From JAXLWB01 sp046328715 (GTDB lineage: Bacteria > Chloroflexota > Anaerolineae > Caldilineales > Caldilineaceae): DNA of 64,000 nucleotides. Below the pieces are notes generated by a model, which made no database searches, had not been told where the DNA came from, and saw only the letters and a program-made list of their open reading frames with translations. The stretch covers positions 223,478 to 287,477 of the forward strand of contig JAXLWB010000007.1 of assembly GCA_046328715.1 (NCBI GenBank), written 5' to 3'. The position numbers were made by a program, and so were the translations under genes. Shown in pieces: positions 49,958 to 59,826 of the stretch; the stretch's first letter is position 1; every line of letters begins with the position of its first letter.

Positions 49958-51139
49958 CTAATAACTGCTCACTGCTAACACCTGTTCGATATAGCCTACC
50001 AATTTACGCTGAAAATTGGCGTGACTAAACTTCTCTGCCTGTGTGCGGCAAAGCGCAGGATCGTACGCTGCGGGAGCAAAATTTTGTAATGTTGTCAATA
50101 GACTTTCGACGTCCTGGGCTGCAAAAAGTTCCCCGCAGCGAGCAGGCTCAATTGTGTCCAATGCTCCGCCACCCCCGTAGGCAATCACTGGGCGCCCACA
50201 GGCTAGAGCTTCCACAGGCGCAATCCCAAAATCTTCCAATCCCGGAAAGAGAAACGCTTTGCAGCCGCGCAGCAACTCACGAATCTGCTGGCGACTGATA
50301 CGGCCTAGAAAAGAGACATTGCTCGGTGCAGATGCTTGCAGCGCCGCTCGATCCCGACCATCGCCCGCAATGATCAGCTTCTCGTGCGGCAGATGACGGA
50401 AAGCTTCTACCGCCAGGTCAATGCGCTTATAGGGAATGAGCCGGCTGACAATCAGGTAATAATCATCAAACTTCGCTCCTGGCCCCGATTCGACGGGAGC
50501 AGCAGCGGAAGAATCGCTCATCCAGGCTGGTGTAAAGAACTCTGTATCAACCGGTGGGTGAATGATCACACTGGTGCGCTTGTAGATCTCCTTGATCCGC
50601 TTTTGCACCTCACGGCTGATAGCAATGAAGTGATCGACCCGCTGCGCAGCTTCGTAATCCCAGGTGCGCAGACGCTGTAAAAGTGGCTGCAAGGCGGCAC
50701 TGACTAGGCCGCCGATCTGCTCGCGCTGACGATATTGGTCAAACATCCACAGGTAACGTGTCGGCGTTAGACAATAGCAGATGTGAATCGTCCGTTTTCC
50801 CTCCCGGCTCGTCTGTACGCCATGACAAAAACCACTCTTATTGCTGATCACAACATCATAGTTCGTCAAATCCATCTTGGCAAAGACCAGTGGGTAAAGC
50901 GGCAAGAATTTCTGATGATGGGCTGCAATCCCTGGCAAGTGGTTTAGCCAAGAGGTGTGAATATCCCAAGTTCGATAGGCATCCGGCATCCGTTTTGCCG
51001 CATAGATGCTCGTATAAACGGGCGCACCTGGAAAAAGCGCCATCAGTTCTTCTAATACGTTTTCTGCCCCGCCCATTTGGTTCAACCAATCGTGAACCAG
51101 GGCAACCCGCACACTGCTTGAGATTTCACTGACTTGCAT
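49958..51139 (-). CDS. Glycosyltransferase family 4
   Basis: 393 residues, GT-B fold. The N-terminal domain starts 'VALVHDWLNQMGGAENVLEELM'. The donor domain has 'LIVSRLIPYKRIDLAVEAF', 'LIIAGDGRDRA' and the E-x7-E motif in 'PGLEDFGIAPVEALACGRPVIAYGGGG'. It probably adds a hexose (mannosyl transfer is common in this subgroup) to a lipid-linked intermediate of the exopolysaccharide. First gene of the four-gene cluster; only 21 bases separate its stop from the next start. Confidence 0.92.
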   Translation of the reverse strand: MQVSEISSSVRVALVHDWLNQMGGAENVLEELMALFPGAPVYTSIYAAKRMPDAYRTWDIHTSWLNHLPGIAAHHQKFLPLYPLVFAKMDLTNYDVVISNKSGFCHGVQTSREGKRTIHICYCLTPTRYLWMFDQYRQREQIGGLVSAALQPLLQRLRTWDYEAAQRVDHFIAISREVQKRIKEIYKRTSVIIHPPVDTEFFTPAWMSDSSAAAPVESGPGAKFDDYYLIVSRLIPYKRIDLAVEAFRHLPHEKLIIAGDGRDRAALQASAPSNVSFLGRISRQQIRELLRGCKAFLFPGLEDFGIAPVEALACGRPVIAYGGGGALDTIEPARCGELFAAQDVESLLTTLQNFAPAAYDPALCRTQAEKFSHANFQRKLVGYIEQVLAVSSY

Positions 51140-51194
51140 TTCAAAGATTGTACCTTACTCAGAATCTGGACGACAAGAAGTCGGGGAAGACGAG

Positions 51195-52310
51195 TTACAT
51201 GCATAACTCGTTGATTAATCTCGTATACACCTGCACTGACTCCTCTAATTGCTTCACCTCCACCCATTCTCCAATCGTATGTGCCTGGGCGATATTACCA
51301 GGGCCGAGGATGACGCACCGCGTATACTCCTGATACGACTCAGCTTCGGTGCCATAGGGAACGGTCACGGCTTTGGCAATGCCGGTAGCGCGACAGGCTG
51401 CCTGTACAATTTCGGCATTCGAGTCCACATAGAAAGGCATCAACTTGTTGTGGCTGACCGATAGATTGTGACGCCGTGCGCGCTCCTCGATCATGGCGAT
51501 CTGCTCTTCGTGGTGATCGTTGGGCATAATGCGCAGGTTCAAGCGGGCAACTGTCTTCGCCGCCGTGACATTGCCAGGACACTGACCATCATCAATTGTC
51601 ATATTGAAGCCATTGGTGGGGGGATCGAACTCATAGTTTTTGAAGCGTTCGGTTGTCTTAAAGACCTGAGCCAGTTCGGTCATTTCAGCCAGGAAGGGGG
51701 CAATCAGAAAATTAGCGGAAATTCCCTTGTCGGTACTCGTATGTGCCGCACGCCCGGTGGCTGTTGCTGTTACCAAGGCACCACCCTTATGGGCGTATAC
51801 TGGCTTCATCTCGGTCGGCTCGGCGACAACGGCATAGTTTGGCCAGTTTTGTTGAAAGGTATTTGAGTGCTTTTGCAGAAAATGGGCACCGGTGTGACCA
51901 AGCTCTTCATCGGCGGCAATCGCAATGTAGATTGGTTTGCGCAACTGTTTGGGATCGACAGCCGTTGCTGCAATCATCGTCGCTGCCAGCGGACCTTTCA
52001 TATCGCAGCTTCCGCGGCCATAGAGTTTGCCGCCATCAATGCGTGGATCAAGCGGATTCCATTGTCGAGGATCACCAGGCACCGTGTCCGAGTGTGAAAA
52101 GAAGCCCAGTCCACCGCTGCCCTCACCCAATTTTGCAATCAAATTGACCTTCTCTTCGCCGTTGGCATCTGTGTAACTGATTCGCTCAACGGCGAAGTTG
52201 TGTTCAACCAGCCAGTTTTGCAGAAAGTCACTGACCACGGCGTTGCTCTGGGCTGACTCCGAAGGAATGGCCACCAAAGCTTGTGTCAAACTGATCACAT
52301 CGTTGTGCAT
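51195..52310 (-). CDS. argE: Acetylornithine deacetylase (M20 family)
   Basis: 371 residues. Metal ligands: 'FFSHSDTVPGD', 'GRGSCDMKGPLAA', 'ADEELGHTGA', 'VVAEPTEMKP' and the late His in 'ILGPGNIAQAHTIGEWV'. The dimerisation insert has 'GRAAHTSTDKGISANFLIAPFL'. The pattern fits ArgE/DapE, with ArgE preferred from 'YGRGSCDMKG' and the end motif. An argJ is also present (25.5 kb), which normally makes argE dispensable, so a related deacylase role is possible. The ribosome site AGGAGA is close to the ATG. The 52311-52689 gap upstream holds no gene I can support. Confidence 0.82.
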   Translation of the reverse strand: MHNDVISLTQALVAIPSESAQSNAVVSDFLQNWLVEHNFAVERISYTDANGEEKVNLIAKLGEGSGGLGFFSHSDTVPGDPRQWNPLDPRIDGGKLYGRGSCDMKGPLAATMIAATAVDPKQLRKPIYIAIAADEELGHTGAHFLQKHSNTFQQNWPNYAVVAEPTEMKPVYAHKGGALVTATATGRAAHTSTDKGISANFLIAPFLAEMTELAQVFKTTERFKNYEFDPPTNGFNMTIDDGQCPGNVTAAKTVARLNLRIMPNDHHEEQIAMIEERARRHNLSVSHNKLMPFYVDSNAEIVQAACRATGIAKAVTVPYGTEAESYQEYTRCVILGPGNIAQAHTIGEWVEVKQLEESVQVYTRLINELCM

Positions 52311-52689
52311 ATCTCTCTCCTGTCGCTGAATGTGTTAGCGGTTGCCATGCAGAATATCCGGATAAAAGTCGCTACACATCAGGATAAGTCAATCTCGGTT
52401 CGTCTCAAAATATTTCGGAATTACAGACGGCCAAAAGCCAGACGATCACGAATCACTGGCCTAATACGAGTAGCAAATGGCTGTTTCTTGCTTCATCAAC
52501 CGCGAATATATTTTCTTAAAGAATGAATTGTGACATTTGTTTTAGTAGCATGTACTATGCCAATGAACTTTACTGGCAAAAAGCAAAAGATAAATCACAG
52601 AAAATTGCAGTTGTAATTTTATTTTCTCGCGGCTTGAGACATCGTCATCAGGGCGACTCGAGCGGCGACTTTCTCCCAAGGAGTAACCT

Positions 52690-53286
52690 ATGTCTTCCAG
52701 TTTGACCGGCTCATTGCTACAGATGCTCGGCGGCGATGTAATGAATCAGCTTGGTGCCCAACTCGGTGCCGACCCAGCAACCACACAGAAAGCTGTCGGC
52801 GCAGCTTTACCCTTGCTGATGGGCGCTCTCGGCAAAAATGCCAGCTCGACCGATGGTGCATCGTCCCTGTTAAATGCTCTGACCAAGGATCATGATGGTA
52901 GCGTGCTCAATGATTTAAGTGGATTTGTTTCACGCGGTGGTAACTTGCAAGATGGCAATGGGATTCTGCGCCACACATTGGGCAGCAACCGATCGGGCAT
53001 TGAAAGCGCACTCTCTCAAGCTTCTGGCCTTAGCGCCGATTCTACTTCCAATTTGCTTGCGATGTTGGCACCTGTCGTTATGGGCGCACTCGGTCAGCAG
53101 ACACGCCAACAAGGCCTGGACGTGAATGGTCTAGCTCAACTGTTGATGGGCGAAAAACAACATGCGACTTCGCAGTTGGGTGGACTTGCCGGTCTGCTCG
53201 ATATGAATCACGATGGCAGCATCCTTGACGAAGTTGTCAATATCGGTTCGAAGCTCCTCGGCGGCCTCTTTGGCGGCAAAAATTAG
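52690..53286 (+). CDS. DUF937 domain protein (YidB-like)
   Basis: 198 residues of the DUF937 family. Repeated helical units 'LGADPATTQKAVGAALPLLMGALGKNA' and 'LSADSTSNLLAMLAPVVMGALGQQT' mark two halves. Each ends in an Asp-rich turn ('DHDGSVLND', 'NHDGSILDEV') of unknown use. It is Gly/Leu/Ala-rich with no signal peptide. Function unknown; related proteins are sometimes secreted or assemble into large particles. The AAGGAG site is strong. Confidence 0.85.
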   Translation: MSSSLTGSLLQMLGGDVMNQLGAQLGADPATTQKAVGAALPLLMGALGKNASSTDGASSLLNALTKDHDGSVLNDLSGFVSRGGNLQDGNGILRHTLGSNRSGIESALSQASGLSADSTSNLLAMLAPVVMGALGQQTRQQGLDVNGLAQLLMGEKQHATSQLGGLAGLLDMNHDGSILDEVVNIGSKLLGGLFGGKN

Positions 53287-53577
53287 GCTAGAAGTAGCAG
53301 GTGTGGGGCGGCAAGCAGCTTTGCGATCTGCCATCCCACACTTGTTTTTCACCTCTCCCCTCTCCTCTCCTCTTGTCAGCCCAATGTCTGAAAAATATCT
53401 GCAAAAATCTTGCAACCTCCAGCTAAAAACTGCGTAATATTGACTGTAACAGGTTGATAAAGAATTACGATTCCATAACCTGCCTTTGTATTCAAGTATC
53501 AAATGCTGGGCGATTGCCCAGGATAACGCTCACAAAGGCCAGTTGTTTGATTCGAATACTACTCATAAGGAGTAACC

Positions 53578-54465
53578 ATGAATACGCAGGAAACAGTTGT
53601 TGTGATTGAACCTACAACCAACGAGCAGACAACGCAGCAGACCAATGGCAAACCGCAGATCACTCCTGTGGAAGCAACCACTACACGTCGCTCTATGCTC
53701 TATCGTCACCCGCAAGATAAGATGCTAGGTGGCGTCTGTGGTGGCCTGGCGGATTATACAGGTTTTGATCCTGTTCTGGTCCGTGCGCTCTGGGTGATTG
53801 CTACCTTGATGACGGGCGGTGGTGGTTTTCTGGCCTATCTTGCCTTGTGGCTACTGTTGCCAGTAGGCACCAAAGCAACGGGTCAGGTTCGCCCAGCTGC
53901 CATTGAACTCAATGAGCGCAATCTGGGGCGTGCCGCCTATGTATTGATGGCACTCGGGCTTTTCTGGCTGCTTTCTAACATTGGCTTGACCAGTTCACTG
54001 ATGCACTTTGCCTTCCGCTTCGCTAATGTGATGTTGTGGCCGGTGATCTTGATCGGTGCTGGCTATCTGTTGCTACGCAGCAGTGGCAAGCAGATTAATT
54101 TCAATATGAATTTCTCGGATGTGCGTAACCGTGTCCGCGATCAGGGTACGAAGATTGGGGAAGAGATGCATGTCAAAGAAGGCTTTAATAGCTTCCGCTC
54201 CAATTTCCCGCTCAAGCGTAGCAGCCAGGACAAGGTGCTGATGGGTGTCTGCGGTGGCATCGCTCACAAGCTAGGCATCGATTCCAATCTTGTCCGTTTG
54301 ATCTGGGCAGCCTTTAGCATCGGCAGCGTGGGCACAGGGGTTCTGGTCTATGTGTTGATCGGTCTCTTCCTGCCCGGCGAAGAAACTGCGATCATCAATC
54401 GCCCGGTCTCAACCGAGCCAGTCGACGTCAAAATTGTCGATGGTACAGCTACGCAGGTGATGTAA
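53578..54465 (+). CDS. Membrane protein with two PspC domains
   Basis: 295 residues. Two PspC (phage shock protein C) domains, near residues 40-100 ('MLGGVCGGLADYTGFDPVLVRALWVI') and 218-275 ('VLMGVCGGIAHKLGIDSNLVRLIW'), flank a middle region with two further helices ('YVLMALGLFWLLSNIG', 'FANVMLWPVILIGAGYLL'). PspC proteins sense or respond to envelope stress. A duplicated PspC in one chain is seen in several phyla. The AAGGAG site is good, and an intrinsic terminator follows the gene. Confidence 0.9.
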   Translation: MNTQETVVVIEPTTNEQTTQQTNGKPQITPVEATTTRRSMLYRHPQDKMLGGVCGGLADYTGFDPVLVRALWVIATLMTGGGGFLAYLALWLLLPVGTKATGQVRPAAIELNERNLGRAAYVLMALGLFWLLSNIGLTSSLMHFAFRFANVMLWPVILIGAGYLLLRSSGKQINFNMNFSDVRNRVRDQGTKIGEEMHVKEGFNSFRSNFPLKRSSQDKVLMGVCGGIAHKLGIDSNLVRLIWAAFSIGSVGTGVLVYVLIGLFLPGEETAIINRPVSTEPVDVKIVDGTATQVM

Positions 54466-54467
54466 TT

Positions 54468-54503
54468 CAGTGAGACAGTAAAACTGTTCACTGTCCCACT
54501 AGA
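54468..54503. repeat. Short ACTGTCCC-type octamer array
   Basis: CAGTGAGA CAGTAAAA CTGTTCA CTGTCCCA words, self-complementary, directly after the PspC gene. Same family as 17238-17300. Confidence 0.55.
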
Positions 54504-54515
54504 TTTGTTGAAAAG

Positions 54516-54549
54516 ACGGTCTTGTCCTTTATGGGCAAGACCGTTTTCT
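54516..54549 (+). terminator. Intrinsic terminator after the PspC gene
   Basis: A perfect 9-bp stem (ACGGTCTTG 54516-54524 with 54536-54544) followed by TTTCT and preceded by AAAAG. Confidence 0.75.
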
Positions 54550-54629
54550 ATTGGTATAATCTCCAAGCACGTATTCTTCAGCGAACCCAACCCTTCATCC
54601 TTGTAACTACTAAGCAATTTGGTAAATAT

Positions 54630-54684
54630 CTTCCGGGAAGGGTACGTTGCTAGAGTTGCTCTTAGGATAGAGCCTTCCCGGAAG
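54630..54684. repeat. 12-bp inverted repeat upstream of the aminotransferase
   Basis: CTTCCGGGAAGG (54630-54641) pairs perfectly with 54673-54684 around a 31-base loop. Each arm is itself nearly palindromic, so it may be a pair of operator sites or a leader hairpin. Confidence 0.5.
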
Positions 54685-54728
54685 AAGACCGCCTAAGCGT
54701 TACCATCCAGTTAGGAACAGCAGCAATC

Positions 54729-56039
54729 ATGAATACACAGGAAATTCTCGACAAGCAAAGAAAGTATCTATGGCCTAACCACATCCTCTACTATACCGAA
54801 CCAATGCCGCTTGACCACGGCGAAGGACTTTACGTCTGGGATGCGGCTGGCAATAAATATCTCGACTTTTTTGGTGGCATCCTCACTACCAGTGTCGGAC
54901 ACAATCACCCCAAAGTCACCCAAGCTGTGCAGGAGCAAGTGACTAAGATCATCCACTCTTCTACGCTTTATCCCAATGCCAATCATGTCAATCTGGCGGA
55001 AAAGCTGGCGCAGATTACCCCAGGTGATCTGCAAATGTCCTACTTCACCAACTCCGGCAGCGAAGCCAACGAAACTGCCATCGTCGCCGCCCAGACTTAC
55101 ACCGACAATCGAGAAATTGTGGCGCTACGCCATGCCTATAGTGGACGCACCTCACTGACGATGAGCGTGACTGCCCATTCTACCTGGAAAACTGGCAAGA
55201 GCTTCAGCCCCGACATCAAACATGCGGTCAATGCCTACTGCTTCCGCTGCCCACTCAAGTTGAAGTATCCAAGTTGTGGCGTCGCCTGCGCTCAGGATAT
55301 CGAAGATGTGATCCGCACCACGACTACCGGCAAGATCGCTGCCTTTATGGCCGAGCCGATCCAAGGCGTGGGCGGTTTTATCACGCCGCCGGATGAGTAT
55401 TTCAAGATCGCGGTCGAGATCGCCCGTCACTATGGCGGCGTCTTTATCTGCGATGAGGTGCAGACTGGCTTTGGCCGCACTGGCTCGCACTGGTTTGGCA
55501 TTTCGCACTGGGGCGTCGAGCCGGAAATCATGACGATGGCCAAGGGTATCGCCAACGGCTTACCGATGGGCAACACCATCACGACCGAGAAGATCGCCAC
55601 TGCAATGGTCGGCAAGGGGTTGACTCTGAGCACGTTCGGCGGCAATCCAACCTCCACTGCTGCCTCACTGGCAACCATCGAAGCGCTCGAAGAAGAAGCC
55701 CCACCAACCCACACCGAGGATGTCGGCAGCTACCTGCGCAACGGCTTGGAAAAACTGTGGCAACGCTACCCGCTGATCGGCGACGTGCGCGGTAAGGGCT
55801 TGATGCAGGGCATGGAATTTGTCACCGACTTGCAGAGTAAAGAGCCGGCCCCCAAGGCCGTTGCCCAACTCTTCGAAGAGACTCGCAAACACGGCCTGCT
55901 TATCGGCAAAGGTGGGCTCTACAGCAATGTCATCCGCATCGCCCCGCCGCTCACTGCGACCAAAGAGCACGTTGATCAGGCATTGGAGATCTTGGATCGG
56001 TCGCTGGCTGAAGTACACGAAACGATGGGTGTGAATTGA
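54729..56039 (+). CDS. Class III PLP-dependent aminotransferase (AGXT2-like)
   Basis: 436 residues. 'YVWDAAGNKYLDFFGGI', 'FTNSGSEANETAI', 'FICDEVQTGFGRTG' and the PLP lysine in 'TMAKGIANGLPMG' define the class III group. Sequence style ('LWPNHILYYTEPMPLDHGEGLYV', 'CFRCPLKLKYPSCGVAC') is closest to alanine-glyoxylate aminotransferase 2 / beta-amino acid transaminases. The Cys-rich segment 'CFRCPLKLKYPSC' is typical of this subgroup. It may form an operon with the SDR gene 19 bases downstream. Confidence 0.9.
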   Translation: MNTQEILDKQRKYLWPNHILYYTEPMPLDHGEGLYVWDAAGNKYLDFFGGILTTSVGHNHPKVTQAVQEQVTKIIHSSTLYPNANHVNLAEKLAQITPGDLQMSYFTNSGSEANETAIVAAQTYTDNREIVALRHAYSGRTSLTMSVTAHSTWKTGKSFSPDIKHAVNAYCFRCPLKLKYPSCGVACAQDIEDVIRTTTTGKIAAFMAEPIQGVGGFITPPDEYFKIAVEIARHYGGVFICDEVQTGFGRTGSHWFGISHWGVEPEIMTMAKGIANGLPMGNTITTEKIATAMVGKGLTLSTFGGNPTSTAASLATIEALEEEAPPTHTEDVGSYLRNGLEKLWQRYPLIGDVRGKGLMQGMEFVTDLQSKEPAPKAVAQLFEETRKHGLLIGKGGLYSNVIRIAPPLTATKEHVDQALEILDRSLAEVHETMGVN

Positions 56040-56058
56040 ACTGAAAGGACAAATCAAC

Positions 56059-57048
56059 ATGAAAGTACTCTTTATCGGTGGTACCGGGATCATCAGTTCT
56101 GCTTGCTCCCCGCTGGCGATTGAACGGGGCATGGAACTCTATCTGCTCAACCGTGGGCAGTCGGTGCGCCCGCCGACGCCTGGGGCAAAGATTTTAAACG
56201 GTGACATTCGCAATCCTGATTCTGTCAAGGCTGCGATTGGCGACATGACATTTGACGCAGTCGTTGATTGGATTACCTTTACACAGGAGCAAGTTGAGAT
56301 CGACATTGAGCTTTTCCGTGGCATCACCCGTCAATTTGTCTTTATCAGCTCGGCCTCAGCCTACCAGAAACCGCCTGTCAACCTGCCGATTACTGAATCA
56401 ACCACGCTCGCCAATCCCTTCTGGCTCTATTCACGCAACAAGATCGCCTGCGAAGAGCGCCTGATTCGTGCCTATCGCGAAGAAGGCTTCCCGGTTACCA
56501 TCGTGCGCCCGTCGCATACCTACGATCCCTCGCTGATGCCAATGGGTGGGCGTTACACCTGGATCGACCGCATGCGCAAGGGCAAGCCGGTTATCGTCCA
56601 CGGCGATGGCACTTCGCTCTGGGTGATGACTCATCATCGAGACTTTGCCAAGGGTTTTGTTGGTCTGCTCGGCAACAACCGTGCCATCGGTGAGGTGTTT
56701 CATATCACGTCGGATGAGTTGCTCACCTGGAATAGCATCTACGAACTGATTGGTCGTGCTGCGGGTGCGGAACCCAAATTAGTGCACGTGCCGTCCGATG
56801 TCATCAACGCCTATGATCCGGTTTGGGGCGCAGGCTTGCTGGGCGATAAGTCACACAGTGTGATCTTCGACAACAGCAAAATCAAACACGTCGTCCCTGA
56901 TTTTGCTGCCACTACCTCCTTCGCTCGTGGTGCGGAAGAGATCGTGGCCTGGTACGACGCCGATCCTGCCCGCCAAGTGGTGGATGAGAAGTTGAACGAA
57001 ACGATGGATCGTATCCTGGCTGCCTGGGAGTCGGTCTGGCCGAAGTAA
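56059..57048 (+). CDS. NAD-dependent epimerase/dehydratase (extended SDR)
   Basis: 329 residues. The Rossmann motif is 'FIGGTGIISSACSPLAIERG', where 'GGTGxIS' is the variant of atypical extended SDRs. 'FVFISSASAYQKPP' supplies the Ser/Tyr pair, but the usual YxxxK is 'YSRNKIACEE' (Tyr and Lys kept). It acts on a nucleotide sugar or related substrate that is not identified. AGGACAAATC precedes the ATG. It is probably co-transcribed with the aminotransferase upstream. Confidence 0.88.
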   Translation: MKVLFIGGTGIISSACSPLAIERGMELYLLNRGQSVRPPTPGAKILNGDIRNPDSVKAAIGDMTFDAVVDWITFTQEQVEIDIELFRGITRQFVFISSASAYQKPPVNLPITESTTLANPFWLYSRNKIACEERLIRAYREEGFPVTIVRPSHTYDPSLMPMGGRYTWIDRMRKGKPVIVHGDGTSLWVMTHHRDFAKGFVGLLGNNRAIGEVFHITSDELLTWNSIYELIGRAAGAEPKLVHVPSDVINAYDPVWGAGLLGDKSHSVIFDNSKIKHVVPDFAATTSFARGAEEIVAWYDADPARQVVDEKLNETMDRILAAWESVWPK

Positions 57049-57059
57049 AAACGGACACA

Positions 57060-57155
57060 AATGGCACAAGAGGAGGCACGAAGAGCATAGAGAAGAACGG
57101 GTTCTCCTGTGGTCTCTTGTGACCTCTGTGTCTCCTCCGTGTCCTCTGTGTAGTG
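57060..57155. repeat. CTCTGTG/CACAGAGG-type micro-repeat
   Basis: Purine-rich words (GGACACAAATGG, AGAGGAGG) on the left and pyrimidine words (CCTCTGTG, CTCCTCCG, TGTCCTCTG) on the right are roughly complementary and fill the gap before the next gene. Related words lie near 8640 and 610. Confidence 0.5.
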
Positions 57156-57185
57156 CTTGAATCGTGTCTACAAAGCAAGGTGACT

Positions 57186-59191
57186 ATGGAGATGAGCAAA
57201 CAGGTTCTTTACTATGGATCGGATCGACCTTTGCCAACCCAGCAGCCATTGCGAGCGGGTCCACTCACGGCAATCTTCGAGGCTGGCGATCTGCGCTATA
57301 TCCGCTTGGGTGAGAGGGAGGTATTGCGTCGCCTCTATTGGGCTGTGCGCGACCGCAATTGGGGCACGCCGCCGCTGACACTCTCGAATCTGGAGATCCA
57401 CAGCGGGGCTGATTTTTTCTCGATCCAGTACGATGCGATTTGTCAACAAGGTGACATCGACTTTCGCTCCAAAGCCACTATCCAAGGGGACACCACAGGT
57501 GAGATTCGTTTTGGCTTTAGCGGTGTCGCTCACTCCAACTTCTATCGTAATCGTCTTGGCTTCTGCGTGCTCCACCCGATGCTCGTTGCCGGTGCTCCTG
57601 CTCGTATCACGCATGTCGATGGCGGGGTAGAAGAACAACGGCTCCCTTTGCACATCGCCTCACAATTGGTGATCAACGGCGAGATCAAACCGGTGATTCC
57701 CTTCAATGAGATGCGTTCCCTCGCCCACGAGATCAGCCCTGGGCACTGGGCGGAGGTCAGCTTTGAGGGTGAAATCTTCGAGATGGAGGACCAGCGCAAC
57801 TGGACCGACGCCTCATTTAAAACGTATTGCATCCCGCTGCGTTTGCCCTTTCCGGTCGAAGTGAAGGCGGGCACAACGATTGCACAGTCGATCACGCTGA
57901 GACTGTTGTCAGATGACAAGCTGGGAAGCAAGTCAAAAGTAGCGAAACAATCGGTGAGTCGTCCATCACCAATCAACGTTGTGGTTGACTCGACGTTGCG
58001 TCAGCCGCTTCCGAAAATTGGTCTCGGCGTTGCCAGCCATGAGCAACCACTTAATCAGCGAGAAATCCAACGTTTGCAACGCCTGAACTTAGCCCATCTA
58101 CGCCTGGATTTGCCGCTTTTCCAAACAGGCTACGAATCTAAGCTAAAACGGGCCATCACCGAAGCCAACGCGCTCGGGGTCAAACTTGAAATCGCCCTCC
58201 ATCTTTCTGACCATGCGCAACACGAGTTGAACGGATTGCGTGGGTTGTTGAGCGAACTTCAGCCGCCCGTCGCCACCTGGCTGATCTTCCACCAGAAAGA
58301 AAAGGTCACGACGCCAGGTTGGGTGACAATGGCAAGACAAACGCTCGCTGACTACAGTCCAACCACATTGATTGGTGCTGGTACCAACATCTACTTTACC
58401 GAACTAAATAGTCGTCGTCCTTCTGCCGAAGCATTGGCAGCAATGGACGTGGTGGCCTGGTCAATCAACCCGCAGGTACACGCCTTTGACAACAGTTCGC
58501 TGGTCGAAACGCTGGCTGCGCAAGCCGTCACTGCTACGAGTGCTCGCCAATTTTGTGGTGACCGTCCGCTTTTGGTCACGCCGATCACGCTGCAACCACG
58601 CTTTAACCCAAATGCTACGGTCCTGAACCGGAACCCAAAGCAGGCGAATTGCCCTCGCAAGTCGATGCGCCAGATGTCACTCTTTGGTGCGTTGGACGCT
58701 GGGCAGCATCAAACAGTTGGCGCAAGAGCGGCGAAGTGAGCAATAGCCTCACCTACTACGAAACCACCGGCTGGCGTGGTGTGATGGAGCGCAGCAGCGG
58801 TTCACCCTTGCCGGAGAAATTTCAATCCATTGCCGGTGCGGTCTTCCCGCTCTATCATGTCTTTGCCGATGTGGGGGAATTTGCGGGTGGTGAAGTTTTG
58901 ACCTGTAAATCGCAAGCTGAGTTGAGCGTTGAAGCACTGGCCTTACACAAGGATGGTCGCACACGCATTTTGCTTGCCAACTTCACAGCCTCTTCACAGC
59001 AGGTTATGCTACAAGGAGTCAACGGCACAACTGCCCGAGTGCGTCTGTTGGACGAACGGAATGTTGAACAGGCTATGCGCTCGCCTGCAACTTTTCAACA
59101 GCGGATTGGGACGTCGCGCTCAGTGACAGATGGGAAATTGCGTATCGAGTTGCTGCCTGTTTCCCTTGCTCGCATTGATCTCGCACCATAA
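57186..59191 (+). pseudogene. Large hypothetical gene with a cluster of four frameshifts
   Basis: Reads as an original of about 665 residues. Residues 1-476 are one frame ('YYGSDRPLPTQQPLRAGPL', 'DLRYIRLGEREVLRRLYWAVRDRNWGT', later 'VASHEQPLNQREIQRLQ'), a beta-sandwich-like N-terminus and a TIM-barrel-like part. Between 58617 and 58727 the reading passes through three frames: 'GPEPEPKAGELPSQVDA', 'RQMSLFGA', 'WTLGSIKQLAQ', then 'SGEVSNSLTYYETTGWRGVME' to the stop at 59191. The pieces fit end to end, so four small indels broke one gene, or the sequence here is poor. Function unknown; a carbohydrate-active role is possible. AAGGTGA precedes the ATG at 57186. Confidence 0.7.
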
Positions 59192-59224
59192 AACAAGAAG
59201 GTATCTTGTTCAACAGGAGCTAGC

Positions 59225-59731
59225 ATGACTCTTCAAATTCGCCCTATTGAAGTGACAGATGCCGTAGCCTTTGCAGACCTGTTCAATCAACTGCTCGGTG
59301 AGACAAAATTCCTACTGTGGGAACCCGGAGAACGTCCCTTTGATGCTGGTTTCTGGCGCACACGGATTCAGGATACGATTGAAGAAGGGGCAAATGCTTT
59401 CTTGATTGCTGAAGATGAGGGTAGATTGCTCGGTTTCCTGCGTGCCAGCACGGAAGTTCCGCGTCGCCGCCAACATGTGGCACAGATTGTCATCGCTATT
59501 CGCCAATCGGCAGTCGGTCAAGGCATTGGCACACAGTTATTCCAGGCAATGGAAGCATGGGCTCGGCACAAGAACTTGCACCGGCTCGAATTGACCGTCA
59601 TGACCCACAACGAGCGGGCTATCGCCCTCTACAAAAAGATGGGCTTTGAGATCGAAGGGACGCTGCTTCACAATCTGCTGATCGATGGTCAATATGTGGA
59701 TGAGTATGCAATGGCGAAGATGATTACCTGA
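59225..59731 (+). CDS. GNAT family N-acetyltransferase
   Basis: 168 residues. Acetyl-CoA motif A is 'IVIAIRQSAVGQGIGTQLFQAM' (R/Q-x-x-G-x-G pattern), preceded by 'LLGFLRAST' and followed by 'LHRLELTVMTHNERAIALYKKMGFEIEGTL', typical of RimI/YhhY-like enzymes. It probably acetylates an amine or a protein N-terminus; target unknown. An AGGAGC site lies 6 bases before the ATG. Confidence 0.9.
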   Translation: MTLQIRPIEVTDAVAFADLFNQLLGETKFLLWEPGERPFDAGFWRTRIQDTIEEGANAFLIAEDEGRLLGFLRASTEVPRRRQHVAQIVIAIRQSAVGQGIGTQLFQAMEAWARHKNLHRLELTVMTHNERAIALYKKMGFEIEGTLLHNLLIDGQYVDEYAMAKMIT

Positions 59732-59826
59732 GATAGACAAATCGATGTTTGCTCTACGGGTTTGACTGCTTGTCTTTGTTGGTACTGAGGCAAAAGTGGT
59801 GCAGGAAGTAACAAAATGAGGTGCGC

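Noticed and set aside
51195..52310. Succinyl-diaminopimelate desuccinylase (DapE) for the M20 gene
   Set aside because: Motifs are shared, but the overall wording fits ArgE better. The call stays cautious because argJ is also present.
52311..52689. Two short plus-strand frames before the DUF937 gene
   Set aside because: Composition is not protein-like and they overlap or run into the argE start and the DUF937 start.
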